Shown here piece by piece: positions 1-11,479 of a stretch of 64,000 nucleotides of DNA. The stretch lies in NCBI GenBank assembly GCA_001695595.3, contig MBPM02000012.1, positions 62,001 through 126,000 of the forward strand. Direction: 5' to 3'. The DNA comes from Plasmopara viticola. Lineage: Eukaryota; Oomycota; Peronosporomycetes; Peronosporales; Peronosporaceae. How positions within the stretch are numbered: the stretch's first letter is position 1; every line of letters begins with the position of its first letter. The notes beneath the pieces were generated by a model that saw only the letters and a list, made by a program, of their open reading frames with translations, was not told the DNA's origin and did not search any database. Position numbers and translations under genes: made by a program.

Positions 1-36
1 CCACGTTCATGAGAGCGAAGCTCAACACTTATCGCT

Positions 37-309
37 TCACGCCAATTTTATTGCATCGTTGCTTGCCATTGCCTGAGCGTACGTAGTCGGTGAGTTCGTA
101 TCATCGTTAATACTAACGGCGTCGGCAAGAACGGCTTTCGCAATTAGTCCATCATTGTCAATCTTAGCACCCTTCGGAGTCGGTTGGCCCTCACTGCCTT
201 TCGTCGACTCTATATCACTGGAGCCGTATCTTAGCATTAGCACCGGCTCAAGTCTTAATTTTGTTCGCTCCACTTCGGGCCGAAACACCAAACGATCTTC
301 TTGTTGCAC
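37..309 (-). pseudogene. copia pol linker remnant (Copia-A element 1)
   Basis: This open stretch begins MQQEDRLVFRPEVERTKLR and is the counterpart of 26602-26811 in the second Copia-A copy (MQQEDPLVFRPGVERTRIR). It is the low-complexity linker between integrase and reverse transcriptase of copia polyproteins. The reading continues to NAIKLA, matching the start of the reverse transcriptase domain (SDDAMKWREAMDAER in the other copy). Confidence 0.75.
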
Positions 310-329
310 TTGGGACGGTTGATGATACT

Positions 330-1790
330 CCGTTAGCTAAGGCCTGTTTCGTACAGGGCTCTCAGAAGGCATTAGCCGCTGTACAACGGCGCATGACGTA
401 CGATCCACATCATCCATTTCGATATCCTCGACTGTCTCTTCGACAGCTCCCATGGGATCGTTCGGAATTGGCTGTCGATTCACTTGGTGCTGAACATCGA
501 CTCCATCACCATCCTTCATTACTTGAACAATTGGTTCCGACTTGAGCTCTTGCGTGTCGTTAATGCCGCCCCCATCACGCTCATCCAATCTTATAAAGCG
601 GGCCACTCTAATTTTGGCATTATTTAAATCAAACGCGCGATAGCCCATGACATTCTCTGCATAACATACACTCAAAGCTCTCGGGTTCCAGTTTGGTATG
701 TTTCCATCGTCAGTATGAGTGTAGCCTTGCGAACCAATACGCGCAGGTGATCCATTTGAGGCTTCATCTTGAATGCTAGCTCGTACGGCGTGATGTCAGG
801 ATGAATCGTTTTGCTGTAGCGATTAATTAAATAAATCGCTGTTTTTACCGCTTCCGCCCACCATTCCGTCGAAACACTCTTGTAGTGTTACATGCTGCGG
901 TCTTTCTCCATGATAGTCCTGCTCATACACTCTGCTACTATGTTTTGCTGAGGGCTGTATGGATGGAGCGCTGGTGTACAATGCCGTTCTATTCGCATAT
1001 TTCGGCCTTTTTTACAAACTCGGTTCCATTGTCGGGATCGCAAACACCTGACTCATGCACCCCACTGGCTTTCGTATAATGTCAGGAACTCCTTGAACCT
1101 GCCAGACACTTCACTCTTGGTCTTGATCACGAAAAAGTGCAGCATATCGTGAAAAATCATCCACCAACGTAAGATCGTACTTGGCACCACCCTTCGAGGA
1201 AGTTCTGACTAACCCCATGACATATGTGTGAACCGCTCCAACACGCTTGAGTCTTTGTCATCGAACGAGACAGAAAAACCGTGATCATCTGCTTGCCCTT
1301 CAAACACCCGGCACACAATGTTTCCACATTTTGCTTGATAACTGTAATACCATTAGTTATTCGCTGTGTGATCAGCGCATCCTTTCTGGAGTACCCCATG
1401 CGTGCATGCCGAAGCCCCCACTGATCGTCAGTCCCGGAATATGCAACGAGACATGCTTCTTCTTGCCGACAGGCAAATAAGTACAATTTTCAGCATTTGT
1501 GCCCGACGCAATTGCTTGCCTATGTATCCAGACGACGCATGACGAACACGAAACCCCACGCTCTGTCAGCTTGCCAACTGACAGCAACTTTCTGTTGAGC
1601 CCGGGAATGTGCAGAACTTTAATCATGCGAATCGCTATTCCGTCCAAACGAGTCACTTTCACCGTGCCGGCTTCTTTGACAAGCAACTTCTCCCCGTCTG
1701 CAATCGTAACTTTGATGCTAGCTTCGAAGCCCTTGTAAACAAACAAGTCCTTCCTGTGTGGGTTCTGGTGGGAGGTTGCTCAACTGTCCA
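330..1790 (-). pseudogene. copia protease-integrase remnant (Copia-A element 1)
   Basis: This is the broken pol region downstream of gag. At 1372-1746 lies the region after the aspartic protease (LLSVGKLTERGVSCS), continuing into the pre-integrase motif GLRHARMGYSRKDAL and the CAGCLKGKQ zinc-binding pair at about 1300-1480. From 1200 down to 340 the integrase can be followed only in pieces across several frames by its match to 26800-27900, ending with FDLNNAKIRVARF at 337-675. Frameshifts and stops are frequent, more than in the sister copy. Confidence 0.8.
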
Positions 1791-2566
1791 TCAGCCATCC
1801 TGATGACTTCTCTTCATAGCAAACACCGTGTCGCCGCTGTTGAATCTTTTACCGGCCGAGCAGTTCCGCTTTAAGTGTCCAAACTGGTCACAGTTGAAGC
1901 GCTTGCCCTTGAATCCGCCGTTATTGCGTGGAGGACCACCCTTTCGTCCATTGTCCAGTCCACCTTTGAATCTACAACCATTTCCACTTACGCGAATCGC
2001 TTTCTTCGTGGCTTGTTTACTCTGCAGCTTCTCTGATTCTTTGAGCAGCTTCTCCTTGACTGCAATCAACGTAATGTCCCTCGCATTCTCCACAATCGAC
2101 GAAATCAAGTCATACTCCAGAGGTAGACTGCTGAGAAGTACCGCCAGCTGGCGTGACTCATCAGTTGTCTCTCTCGTAGTCTGAAGTCCGACCACGCGTT
2201 CGTCAAAAGAGTCCAGATGCTCTGCCATGCATGTCCTACTTTCCATCTTGACCCCGTGTAGTCGACGAGTCATCACCACGCGATTATGAGGAGTCGAGCG
2301 ATCGTAGAAATCGCGGAGGGTTTTCCAAGTCTCTAAAATGCGCGTAGCCGACCGAATTTTGGTCTGGTGCTGGATCTTAACGCCTTGAGCGATGATGCCT
2401 AGTGCCTTGGCATCAATACCCAGCTACGTCTCCGTGACCTCACACTCTTCCTTGACGGTCATGATGTGTTCCAGGAGACCCTTCCGCGCCAGGGTCATCC
2501 TCATGTTAAACTCCCAGTGGAAATAGTTAACACTTCCTAGGAGGACTACGGTGCGCTTGTTATACA
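1791..2566 (-). pseudogene. copia gag remnant (Copia-A element 1)
   Basis: This is the decayed nucleocapsid/capsid gene of the retroelement. An open stretch (1791-2279) contains the UBN2-type gag segment (DSFDERVVGLQTT, SSLPLEYDLISSIVENA) and then a zinc knuckle FNCDQFGHLKRNC. The first knuckle cysteine is replaced by arginine (KRFNC), so the CX2CX4HX4C motif is broken. The start codon present in the sister copy at 29108 is lost here (ATA plus an indel near 2563). Upstream codons are recognisable but interrupted. Confidence 0.85.
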
Positions 2567-2605
2567 AAGTGGGCAAGGGCGTTGCTTGTGAGGGAAGACT
2601 TGTTG

Positions 2606-2618
2606 CGGGCTGTTAACC
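2606..2618 (-). other. primer-binding site, half tRNA-Asn type
   Basis: Immediately inside the LTR the plus strand reads CGGGCTGTTAACC. Its last 11 bases equal the 5' anticodon stem and loop of eukaryotic tRNA-Asn(GUU), in which GUU is the anticodon. The element strand is therefore complementary to an internal part of the tRNA rather than to its CCA end, as in Drosophila copia, which uses a cleaved initiator-Met half molecule. Confidence 0.6.
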
Positions 2619-2756
2619 TGTTGAGTAGAAAGTAAAAGCCGTTGTGAATATATTCACTTAGACCAATGAGGGGTTAACATTATGTAACTACTTACTGTGA
2701 CGTATACTGTGACGCCATCCGACTGTTCAAGATGTATACAGCGGTGAAGTTCAACA
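2619..2756 (-). repeat. 5' LTR of Copia-A element 1
   Basis: The stretch is 138 bp and in element orientation begins TGTTGAACTT and ends CTACTCAACA. It aligns over its length with the two 146-bp LTRs at 24856-25001 and 29141-29286, with scattered substitutions and small deletions. It ends directly against a primer-binding site on the gag side. It would have carried the element promoter. Confidence 0.85.
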
Positions 2757-3060
2757 CTGACGCTTAAGCATCGTGGCACACAAACACGATTTTTCTCACA
2801 GAAAAAGGCTATAATGTAATGCGTAGTGCGATTGCTGGCTAGTCGCGTCGTAGAAAGGAATTTCGTCGTAATATAGGAGTGGTGACGCTGAGGACGATGA
2901 CGAAGAGAGCGTTGCGGCGTCATGTCTACAGAAGCAGCACAAAAAAGGCCAATACATTAATAAAGATTGGTCAAGACTCGATTGCGAGTGTGTACAAAAA
3001 GAACTTGTATAACGGGAGAATTAGCGGAACCTTCTTTCTTAAATATACGAGGTTTGGATA
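2757..3060 (+). pseudogene. V repeat, copy 1 (unidentified decayed coding segment)
   Basis: This is one of nine related segments in the window. It starts with GACGCTTAAGCATCG right after the Copia-A LTR, and its core is GAGGACGATGACGAAGAGAG with flanking bases that also occur at 8.7, 11.5, 23.0, 30.5, 33.8, 43.3, 51.6 and 57.6 kb. In the best copies the core encodes a short acidic peptide, (V)VDIE-DDE-. Here the frame is broken. I do not recognise the protein. Confidence 0.55.
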
Positions 3061-4920
3061 AACAATGTAGCGACCATTATAACGAACGCGTGGCGTTCGC
3101 AAAGCAACAATTCTTCTAAGGAATGTTGCGCCCTGCCAGCCTTCATTATGTGAGGAAAGTAGGCGCGAAACTCCATCAATATATCCTTTGTTTGGAATGT
3201 CACTCGTAAAATAGCATCTACCTATGGTTCAAGAAGACCAAATTAATATTTTTCGCCATCAAACTATGCTCACCGGATAAGGTCTAGCTTTCGGAAAGAT
3301 CGCTAAGGTGTTTTATGGCGCTACTCAACGGCCAGTAAATTTGACGGTATCCAGCGCGAAATCGCTATAAGACAACAAAGGTGTGGCAGCCTTTTGGAGA
3401 TACCGAGCCATAAGGATAAAAATAAAGGTCGATAAGACTTAGGATAGAAAGGTTTGTATATCATGTGTAGAAGTCCGGATTGCCGGTTTTTAAAATCGCA
3501 GTCAAATTTTCTAGCTAGCCATGAGCGATCTTCATAAACTCACAATTTTTTTTATCATTACACCCGACACTCAATCGTCGAACGAGTTTGACTAAATTCA
3601 GGGGCTATTCGAACATATCAAATAGACATCCTAAGTGCTCACGAAACAACAGAAACAAGAGCTACCAGACCAAAGCTCCCAGCGAATAAGGTTTATTAAC
3701 TTTTTGGTTACGATGGTGTCAAGAATTGGATCTGGCTGCAAAAATTATTTATGGCGTGGCTGGATCGTCACGAGCTTTGACGATGTATCCGTAGACCTGC
3801 TTGCTTTACATTTAACGAAATTCATGAATCGCTACTTCATCTTTGATAGAAAAAAGAGCTAGAACACGGATGGCGAACGAATCCAAACGATTTTCTGAGC
3901 ATCGCTATATCGGAAATGGGCACTCAGAGTATCAAAGAGTCTGGAGCGATGCTTGCGATGGTGCATGGATTGGTACGCAAACCACTAAGCAGGGCCAAAA
4001 AAATAAGCCACGTGTCCCAAATAGCTGAACTGAATCAGCTTGGGCGTCAAGAGTGAGACCTTATAGATGCACAATGAATACTAAGCAACAATCGTTGTAA
4101 CTAGCGATCACATACCGCGACAGTAATAAGCCAAGGCATTACGAGTAAGATTTTGAGCATGCACACAATTTTTACTGTGCAGCCCTCATCGTTAACGGCG
4201 CTTGCTTTATGTCACGCATGACGTAATCGGCAATGACTGCGGTGATAAGGGCACCACCATTTGATGTGTGTGAAGCTGTACATATTTTGCTGATGGGGAA
4301 AAGGATACCGAAATAAATACATTTCTTGCCTGGATTGCGCAGTCAAATCTAGTATGTACTGATAGACCAAAATAAATATATTGAGAATTGATTACATTAG
4401 TCTGTTACATGCAATCTTTTGCATATAATGATTCGCATGGACCCAAGCGACCAAATATAGTTAATAGTCGCACATCGAGAACTCTTACATCTTTCTGTAG
4501 GCTTCCGATATAAGAAATACTGTGTAACTCCGTCGAACCTATTTCATCTCTAGTCAATTCTACGAGTGGCTACGGTAGCATTTTGGAATGATTAGAACCA
4601 CCATTAGGAATCCATCGAATGAGCGGTTTTCACTGCTCAGAGACTTCAGGAGCGGCTGAATTTGATGCATTTCCTGCTGCCAAAGAGCTGGAACGCACCA
4701 TATGCTCGAGCATTTAAAAAGGTGTAATCCTCAGGGCTTTGGCAGAACAGACTCAGGTAGATCCAACGGTGGCATCTTTTATGTGCTATTAATTGGTAAA
4801 GCTATAGTTTTCCTTTTTTGAAGTAAAGAAAATACAAATTTCTTTATCTAAATTAGGTCCGTAGAGCTGGCTGGCGTTAATAAAGATAATTCAACACGCG
4901 TAACGTCCACTATGTTATGC
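3061..4920. other. no gene recognised
   Basis: Short open frames occur (for example 3635-3862 and 3843-4028), but none resembles a known family and none is shared with the other duplicated blocks as far as I can see. The composition is AT-rich. A perfect hairpin at 4924-4953, just to the right, belongs to the W coding remnant. Confidence 0.4.
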
Positions 4921-4924
4921 TGAG

Positions 4925-5422
4925 AGGCCAGACCGAAAGCTGGCCTTTTTTGAAACAAAATTCCTGGAGCGCTTTGTGTTCTTGGTGCACATCACAGAAT
5001 GGGTAGGGGCAGCGATTCTTCCGCTAGACTTGAAGCTTAGATAGTGTTAACGTAATCTACACAACAAGGAAAGAGGCGTGAGATGCTCATGAACCAAATA
5101 AGCTTTTGGAGGGCGCTTGGGGGACAGACTTTATCATCGGGGCACCTTTTGCCGAGTATGTCAAGGTGATGTGCTAACAGATAGGTTAAAGCTAGATTAA
5201 CTTTGGACTCAGTCCGATATAGCTCAGGCTGTGACGAGGAAACAAATGCTTGTAATGCGGAGTGCAGCCACGGATAGGTTTGTTTCTTCGGTATGCCTCA
5301 TGTGGATAGCTCTTCATCTTCAACTTTACCCTTCCGACTATTGTACTTTGATTTCGATAGTAAGGCACATAATTACTGAATATTTAAAGAGTTTAGTTCC
5401 ATGCAGTTCGTCTTTTCCTTAG
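4925..5422 (+). pseudogene. W family remnant, copy 1a (unidentified protein)
   Basis: Plus-strand translation gives DRKLAFFETKFLERF, FVFLVHITEWVGAAILP and, in the open stretch 5231-5422, MTRKQMLVMRSAATDRFV. These align in order with DQKLGFLETNLPKTF, FVSLMHITK and the TATDTFVPPV region on the minus strand at 16.9-17.4 kb. Between them, 5105-5165 matches the EDRLHHWGTICREFQGD stretch of the other copy at DNA level, out of frame. The family is unknown to me; conserved amino acids across two diverged copies argue that it was once a real gene. It continues in inverted orientation at 5426-5660. Confidence 0.6.
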
Positions 5423-5425
5423 TCG

Positions 5426-5660
5426 TCAAGCCCTAAAGGCCAAAATGTCCTTGGGGTATCTAAGAGCCCACCCAGTTGGCCAAGCCACCATTAAAGACCA
5501 GCCAGCTTTACCCTGGACTGTTTCTTCCAGAAGTTTATAATCCCTGTGAGAAACGTAAGGTTCACTCCAGAGGGTATTATCAGTACAGGCATTTCCGCAA
5601 AGAGAAGCAAGGAAATCAGTGGTCAGTACTGTAGATAGTAATTCTTGTCCCACATTTTGT
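5426..5660 (-). pseudogene. W family remnant, copy 1b (inverted fragment)
   Basis: The minus strand contains LLLFAEMPVLIIPSGVNLTF, aligning with LLLF and YVPVPLSPDKVNLTFPREL at 16.74-16.92 kb, and the DNA aligns over about 170 bp. In the 16-17 kb copy this piece and the 4.9-5.4 kb piece lie on the same strand in one order. Here they point towards each other, so copy 1 has been rearranged by an inversion. The annotated strand is that of the W reading frame. The open frame at 5426-5653 is in a different frame from the conserved one. Confidence 0.55.
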
Positions 5661-5689
5661 CATGGTATAAATTACATAGAAATGTGTCT

Positions 5690-7230
5690 CACCGCTCTGG
5701 TGCGCTATTTGATTTGTCGAGCCTATAATGTCATCGTGCGATAGTAAAGTAATAGAGATAATTCTATAGATGTCTTTGCGAGCGTAGACTATCAAGCCTC
5801 TAGCTGAGACTGGTAAAGAATAAGGTGCTAACACAAAACTAGCACAACAGAAGATGTATAATAATTATCGAGAAGGAATTGCAGAGCACCAATCATTAGG
5901 ATTCCAGAAAATCCACTTTTTATAAAAAAAATATTTATACAGCGTCAGCCTAAAGCACATGGAATAGCAGATATTTTACAGTGTATTATATATGAATACG
6001 CGAATACCGCTCGGTCATCTTCATCTTTGCACTTTTTGCAGCAGGACGAGGCGCGTGGAGACAAAGAAGTATGTGTGCATAAGCGGGTGAGTTGTCTTTA
6101 CTAGACGGAAATTACTACGATCCTATTGCTACGAATATCGCGATTGATGAAAGCGGTATGCCTCATCTCACCTTTGCTGCTAGAGTCAGGTTATACAAGC
6201 TTTAATCTTGTACGCACGCTACTAAGGTACCATCATTAGGTACTATCGTTGCCACAAAGATTTATTTTGAACGAGCGAGACAGTAATTGTATGATTCCAA
6301 CACGAATATTACAAAAGCTGACGCCATAATATTGATGTAGCAACGTATGTATGTTTTTATCAGTAATAGCTCGGCGCTGATATCTGTAAGCTATCTTTGG
6401 AATCATAACTACCCATTGTCGTCACTTGAAGGGCTGTAAAATCTTTTATTATTTTTTAGCAATACGCTGAAGTTTTTGCTGCGTCACCGATTGCTCAGGT
6501 TCTGCTTTAAATTAATGCATGCCTCCGGTTTGAGCACATAAAAACATTAGGTACAGAGTTAAGTAAATTTGTGCAGAATGGATTTTGATCGGCTCGCATA
6601 ATTTGTGACTCATTTGCTCCGACAACAAGATGCACAAGATAGATGGTTTAATTATAATTTGCGTTCAATCGAGACATCATCGGAAAGTAATCTAAGATAC
6701 GATGCCCGGCTACCACGCAAAGTAATCTCAAATTTAATGGATTGTGCTCATTTTTATTCGTATGTGGCAAAGATCTACCGGCGATGCATGTCTCTTGAGG
6801 AGATGGCATATGTACGATCTTGTCATACACATTTATTTGAAAAAAAAAAGACTTTTTATTCTTACCATTATATATGCAACAATCACAATATTTGCTTTCT
6901 AAAACAATTATCAAGCACATTTGATAGACTTGTTGTATCGAAGTGCTGTTCATCACGTTAACAGATCGTACCATACAGGACGTCAGGCAGAAGTTAATCA
7001 ATTTAACAGATCGTACCATACAGGGACGTCAGGCAGAAGTTATGAAGGCGATGTCGGAAAGGGCCCGTTTAGTTGAGAGACCACCTTTAACGTTGACGGC
7101 AAAATGCCAAAAAAAACAAGAGCAAAAAGCCAACTATCACCTCACTATCCCATATCCATTAGAAGAAAGAAATGTTCGCTTGATTCAAGATAAGATCGAG
7201 TCGAACGCATTTTTTTTTTAAATCTGGTTT
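5690..7230 (+). repeat. M block, copy 1
   Basis: This diverged copy of a block is also found at 7.23-8.0, 23.44-24.85 plus 29.3-29.6, 43.69-44.42 and (inverted) 45.34-46.56 kb. Landmarks in order are GCGTAGACTATCAAGCCT near 5787, CTCGGCGCTGATATCT near 6369, TGCATGCCTCCGG near 6517, and a CAAGATGCACAAGA stretch near 6627. An open frame at 6605-6961 lies over the last part, but its encoded peptide is not preserved in the other copies. No function can be assigned. Confidence 0.5.
6959..7042. repeat. short tandem duplication, about 44-bp period
   Basis: The sequence TTAACAGATCGTACCATACA, followed by GGACGTCAGGCAGAAGTTA, occurs at 6959-6997 and again at 7003-7042 with one inserted G. The near identity indicates a recent slippage or duplication inside the older M block. 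Confidence 0.85.
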
Positions 7231-8010
7231 TTCACATTTATATGCCCGCGTACTATAAGTGCTAAATCGTTGGCATCTACGGCTGCAGATATTGATGGGC
7301 GAAGGGCATGCAGGTATTGCTAATCAATGAAGCTTGTGTGCATTAGTGGGCGGTACGGGTCTACTCGATGTTCAAATGCCAACTATATACGATCCCACAC
7401 AAAAGTACATACAGACATCACATTTGATTTACAATAGTTATGATTAGTGGTAGGTCTTATCTCACCTTTTTTGCTTGGGTCAGTTAATTTAATTTTCATA
7501 AACTATCAAAATTGCGAGGCAGTAAATGTGCGTACTTAAATGGGATTAATCATAAGCTGACGATTTCATCGCAGCGCGTTAACATTATATTATTCTTATA
7601 GCTTGGCGCTGATATCGTTACACCATTCTCGTAGTAACTAAGTAGCAATTAATGACCAAACCTGTTTTTTTCTAAAACTTTAGTAACACTCTTACGTTTT
7701 TGCCGCTTGCTCAAAGTTTGCTTATATTTAACGCATGCCTCCGGTTCGAGCAAATTTGTTTTAGAACAACCTTTCCAGAGCGCCAAGTACATATCACACG
7801 TATCAGTCTTTTCTATAAATGTGCATCAGAACACTACAGCTAGAGCCGGTTGTCATGACTACTACAACTAGAGCCCGTTGTCATAGTCGATTATATTACT
7901 TAACTGGTAAAACTTGTACCACTATAGCATGTTTATGTGACTACATCACTGGAGCGCTAACTGGCCCTTGAGTCATCCCTGCCCACTTCCATAGCTCGTA
8001 TATCGAACTC
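7231..8010 (+). repeat. M block, copy 2 (shorter)
   Basis: A second, tandem M-like segment follows copy 1. It repeats the landmarks TTGGCGCTGATATC near 7603 and GCATGCCTCCGGTTCGAGCA near 7732, and a TTTTTGCCGC stretch before the latter, in the same order as at 6.37-6.54 kb. It contains an imperfect tandem pair at 7833-7857 and 7861-7885 (ACTACAGCTAGAGC and ACTACAACTAGAGC). No coding potential is preserved. Confidence 0.45.
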
Positions 8011-8400
8011 TTTCGTTAAAATTTTATATAAGACATTTACCTTAATCGGTGCACCATCAAGCGATGACTAATACGCTCTTCCTCCAATAAATGTTTATGA
8101 CGGGATCGGTGCAATGCATACCTTGTTATAGACATGAGTTAATTGCTACTTAATGCTCGGTTGTCCTATTCGAAACTGCAAAAATTGCGACTCTGATACC
8201 ATTTGACATGTTTTTTTCGGCAAGGAAGTATCGACATTGCTATCGTAGTAGTGTCAACTACAGTCCGATATTGTGCTTGACTCCGCTACCCAGTGCGAGA
8301 TTTTAAGGTCGATCTCTGGACACCAAAGCTGTAAATTTCATTAAATCGGGACAATGCTCATATACTTGGGCTGCTTTAGGAATTCTGGACCAAGGTGCTA
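8011..8400. other. no gene recognised
   Basis: AT-rich sequence between the M copies and an inverted V repeat. I find no open frame of note, no repeat shared with other blocks and no recognisable signal. Confidence 0.35.
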
Positions 8401-8404
8401 CCCA

Positions 8405-8850
8405 TTAGGCTAATTGAGAAAAAATTCGGCTCAAAGAGAAAATGTTTTTTATTGTCAAAGAGATTTTCATGTCGACAATAAGACAGTTATGACATTGTTT
8501 AGTCAAGAAGTCAATAGCTTCGACGATTAGAATTTCAAAGCTCTGAGATGCCTCCAGTTGGAGTGCACCTGCCGTGCTACGACAATTACTTACTATCCCG
8601 GCATGCAAGGTCTCTTTGTACATACTCGCAATCGAGTCTTTATCAACCTCTAAGACAATCGTAATTGGCCTTTTTTCCGTAGACGCGACGCCGCAACGCC
8701 CTCCTCGTCATTGTTCACAGCGCCCGCCTCGTCTATCTTACGACGAATCCTCATTTTCGATGCGACTAGCCAGCGATCCCACTACGCATAACATCATCGG
8801 CTCATGTCGATAAAGCGGGTGTTTTCGTGCCACGGGGCTTCAGCGTCATT
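8405..8850 (-). pseudogene. V repeat, copy 2 (inverted)
   Basis: Read on the minus strand, this segment has the V order: GACGCTGAAGCCCCGTGGCA, then GATCGCTGGCTAGTCGCATCG, then AACAATGACGAGGAGGGCG. It then continues GACTCGATTGCGAGTATGTA, as in copy 1 at 2970-2990. The downstream minus-strand open frame 8405-8623 starts MYKETLHAGIVSNC in the same place. It is the only V copy on the minus strand and lies just upstream of the first RxLR promoter region. Confidence 0.55.
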
Positions 8851-9029
8851 CGTTTCTTTTCTCCTTACATTTTGTATCGAACACTGTACGCAGCTTTTCT
8901 TTTTTAAAATTACCATCGCTTTTCAGATTTACTGCTCAATGTAGGCTAAGGTTTTGTCGCTCGAGTCGCAAGAACGAATATTTTATTATGCTAGCTACAA
9001 TCTTATGAATAACTGTTGATTGAAGCAGC

Positions 9030-9470
9030 GACAAAAATAAAAATTTGAAGGCAGACATACGTTTTTTATATGCAGCGCCCACAGGACTCCATAATCGCTT
9101 AAAGCGCGTTAACATTATACTGCGAGCAAATTTTACAACCTTGGACAAAAGCTAGAAGACAAGAAATAAATTTGAAGGCCCTAGACATCAAAAGAATCTA
9201 ATTTGACATTCCTTGAATCGTTGTAATATAAAATGAAATCTATATGATGTCATTTATAGGCCAACTTTTAGCAAGGATTCTCGCGTCGTACAAACACAGC
9301 TCAGTGTCCTACACCCATGACAATAAAAAGACGAATGGACCTTTCTTGAAATTGGTGGACTATTCGCCTGACTCAAAAGTATCACGCTAATTTTGTTCGG
9401 TACAAGTCAAAAACTACCGGTATATCAGTTACAAATCTCACCAATTAATTTTTAAGCTTCTGTGTTCTCC
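9030..9470 (+). promoter_or_regulatory. conserved upstream region of RxLR gene 1
   Basis: About 430 bp before the start codon align with the regions before the other two RxLR genes (30890-31343 and 51960-52415). Shared stretches include GACATCAAAAGA/ATTTGACATTC near 9183-9213, ATATAAAATG near 9228, and a shared CGCCTGACTCAAAA near 9366-9379 and its counterparts. Because the conserved part reaches the start codon, it likely includes the promoter and 5' leader. I cannot point to a transcription start with certainty. Confidence 0.55.
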
Positions 9471-11141
9471 ATGTGCGGCGCACATTTCGTGGCTATTGCG
9501 CTTCTCGTCGCGGCCGGCTGCCAAACAGCTGCTGAATTTGACCAAGATGATATTCAACAAACGTCTAAGGATGACTCGATGGCGTCTATTGACTTGCTGC
9601 AAAGTCGAAATCTTCGGGAAAGTCGTGACTCAAAGGACGACTTGCTCTCGGCGGGTGATGAAGAGCGTACGCCACCATTTCCAAGCGGTGTCTTGAAGGA
9701 GCCAAAAGTTGCAGATTCTACTATGGCTGCGGCCAACGTAATGAGAACGGAGGGAGAAGCAAGTGCTATTAAAGCAGCTTCGAAGAACTTAAATCAACTA
9801 AAAAGCAACAAGCCTCAGCGCATCGCCCCTGCGTCTAGAAGTGTGGCTGGACAAGTTCTACATTCTTCGCCAGATTCAGACAAATCTTTGGTGTCGGTTG
9901 AAAACGAACAACTCTTAGTTTTGGCAAAAAGACGGAGAACGAAACATCCGACTGCCATGATGACAAACGCTGTGAGGTCTGCAGAGCAGCACGACTACCG
10001 ACTCGCGCCTACAGAATCGTCCACACTTCCTGCTCAAGCTTCTGATGGTCAACTTTCCAAACAGCTGATTACTCAGAAGGTGTTACAGCTCGATAAGAAA
10101 AAACACGTAGACGAAAGTTTGTGGCGAGAGGAACTAATGACAGTCGATGAAGTTTTGCACTTGTTGGAAACATTTGACAAACCTGCGCATCCCACGGCGG
10201 TGAATGTTCATGAAGCAAATGCAATTGGAATAGCTACTAAAAAGTTGAATTATTTGAGACGCAACAAGCGAAAGCGCATCGCCCCGACGTCGAACAATGT
10301 GGTTGGACAAGTTCCGCATGCTCAACCAGATCCAGACAAATCTCCGGTGTTGGTAGCAAAAGATATACCATCTGTTTTGGCGAAAAGACTGAGGACGGAT
10401 CATCCTACTGCCATCATGGAAAACGCTGCAAGGTTTGTTACGCAGCACAACTACCGACTTGCGCCTACTGGCCCTTCCACGATAATCGCTGCAACTCCCA
10501 ACAGTCAACTCAAATACCATTTGCCCGGTCAGAAGGCGTTACATCTCGACAAAAATGAACACGCTGGCGATTTGAAAAGTTTACGGAACGAAGAATCACA
10601 TACAATCGAGCACATTCTTCACTTGCGCGAAAGAAATGACAAATCAGCGCATACCACGGCAGAAAATCATCAAAGCGTCCCAGAAGATTGGAATACTGTA
10701 TCCGCAAAAGGACCCAAGCTGCTTTCAAAAGACTCGATAAATGAAAAGGTGAAAAAAGTTCACGCAGCGTTCGTCGAGGCCTTCAATCTGCCATTCCACC
10801 AATATCCAGAAGAGACGGCTATGATGCTTAAATTGGTTCAACGAAAAACTAAATCAAGTCCAAACAACGGCGAAACTTACGATGCTTTTATGTACATGGC
10901 AGAGCTGCAGCAGCACTCATCGCATTTACGGAAATTGCTGGGTCCGGATTTAAAGATGTTGCTGGGGACTGATAAAACGGTTCTACCGATAAAGTTGGAG
11001 AATTTGCAGGAGGCCTATAATGTAAAGTTGGTCATTATGTACGATTTATTCTTCGAATTTTGTCACGACCGTAAGGATTTAGTCGAAGGCCTGCCACGCA
11101 AACCCAAGCCCAACCAGTGGATCTTGAAGCTTTCAACCTGA
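9471..11141 (+). CDS. RxLR effector paralogue 1 (556 aa, secreted)
   Basis: This is a predicted secreted oomycete effector, expected to be delivered into host plant cells. I start at ATG 9471 because the in-frame GTG at 9462 is not needed and the paralogues begin at the same methionine. Residues 1-21 form a signal peptide ([16 protein letters not shown]). RNLR is at 46-49 and DEER at 63-66, the usual spacing. Two related units follow, at about 106-258 and 259-405. Each has a basic stretch ([19 protein letters not shown]), an H/NYRLAP motif and a leucine-rich acidic end (VDEVLHLLE), so nuclear targeting is plausible. Residues about 426-556 form the conserved tail ([31 protein letters not shown]). 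No WY motif or catalytic domain is evident. It is intact, single-exon, and at the centre of the first duplicated block. Confidence 0.93.
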   Translation: MCGAHFVAIALLVAAGCQTAAEFDQDDIQQTSKDDSMASIDLLQSRNLRESRDSKDDLLSAGDEERTPPFPSGVLKEPKVADSTMAAANVMRTEGEASAIKAASKNLNQLKSNKPQRIAPASRSVAGQVLHSSPDSDKSLVSVENEQLLVLAKRRRTKHPTAMMTNAVRSAEQHDYRLAPTESSTLPAQASDGQLSKQLITQKVLQLDKKKHVDESLWREELMTVDEVLHLLETFDKPAHPTAVNVHEANAIGIATKKLNYLRRNKRKRIAPTSNNVVGQVPHAQPDPDKSPVLVAKDIPSVLAKRLRTDHPTAIMENAARFVTQHNYRLAPTGPSTIIAATPNSQLKYHLPGQKALHLDKNEHAGDLKSLRNEESHTIEHILHLRERNDKSAHTTAENHQSVPEDWNTVSAKGPKLLSKDSINEKVKKVHAAFVEAFNLPFHQYPEETAMMLKLVQRKTKSSPNNGETYDAFMYMAELQQHSSHLRKLLGPDLKMLLGTDKTVLPIKLENLQEAYNVKLVIMYDLFFEFCHDRKDLVEGLPRKPKPNQWILKLST

Positions 11142-11479
11142 AACAGTGGCATTAGCAATTCAAGTTCCACTTTTTGGTAATTAAGACCGTTACAGCTTCG
11201 ATAAGATTCATCGGCGCGATCGGTGGACTCTGCAGGTAACAAAATATAAAGGAACGATTTTTGGTAATTAACGTAATACGATGTAGATACTTCGTGGGGA
11301 CCGCGTCGACGTCTTGCGCACGAAATTAGTATTAGTCGCTAATCTCCTTTTTCTGCTCGAAATACAAATCAGACCAAAGTTTACTACAACTATGGGTCGG
11401 CTAACTATTGAGACCATGCGTTCGACTTTCAAGGGTCGAGTTAGTATCGAAATGCATTATAGCCACACCAGTGAAGCTT

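Larger units (their letters stand above)
1..2756 (-). mobile_element. Copia-A element 1 (partial Ty1/copia, cut by window edge)
   Basis: This is a minus-strand Ty1/copia retrotransposon. It has a 5' LTR at 2619-2756, then gag, protease and integrase remnants running towards position 1. It is collinear with the fuller copy at 24856-29286: position 1 corresponds to roughly 26.5 kb there, just downstream of integrase. Reverse transcriptase and RNase H would lie left of the window. The reading frame is broken many times, so the copy is dead. Its insertion point is at the edge of the V repeat starting near 2757. Confidence 0.9.

Noticed and set aside
37..2279. Plus-strand open frames over copia elements (for example 1828-2184 and 28414-28833)
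   Set aside because: They are antisense shadows of gag and pol with no homology of their own.
4924..4953. Perfect hairpin AGGCCAG-loop-CTGGCCT followed by T6, resembling a bacterial terminator
   Set aside because: The window is eukaryotic, and this stretch aligns with the coding remnant W copy 2 (minus strand near 17365), so the hairpin is incidental to decayed coding sequence.
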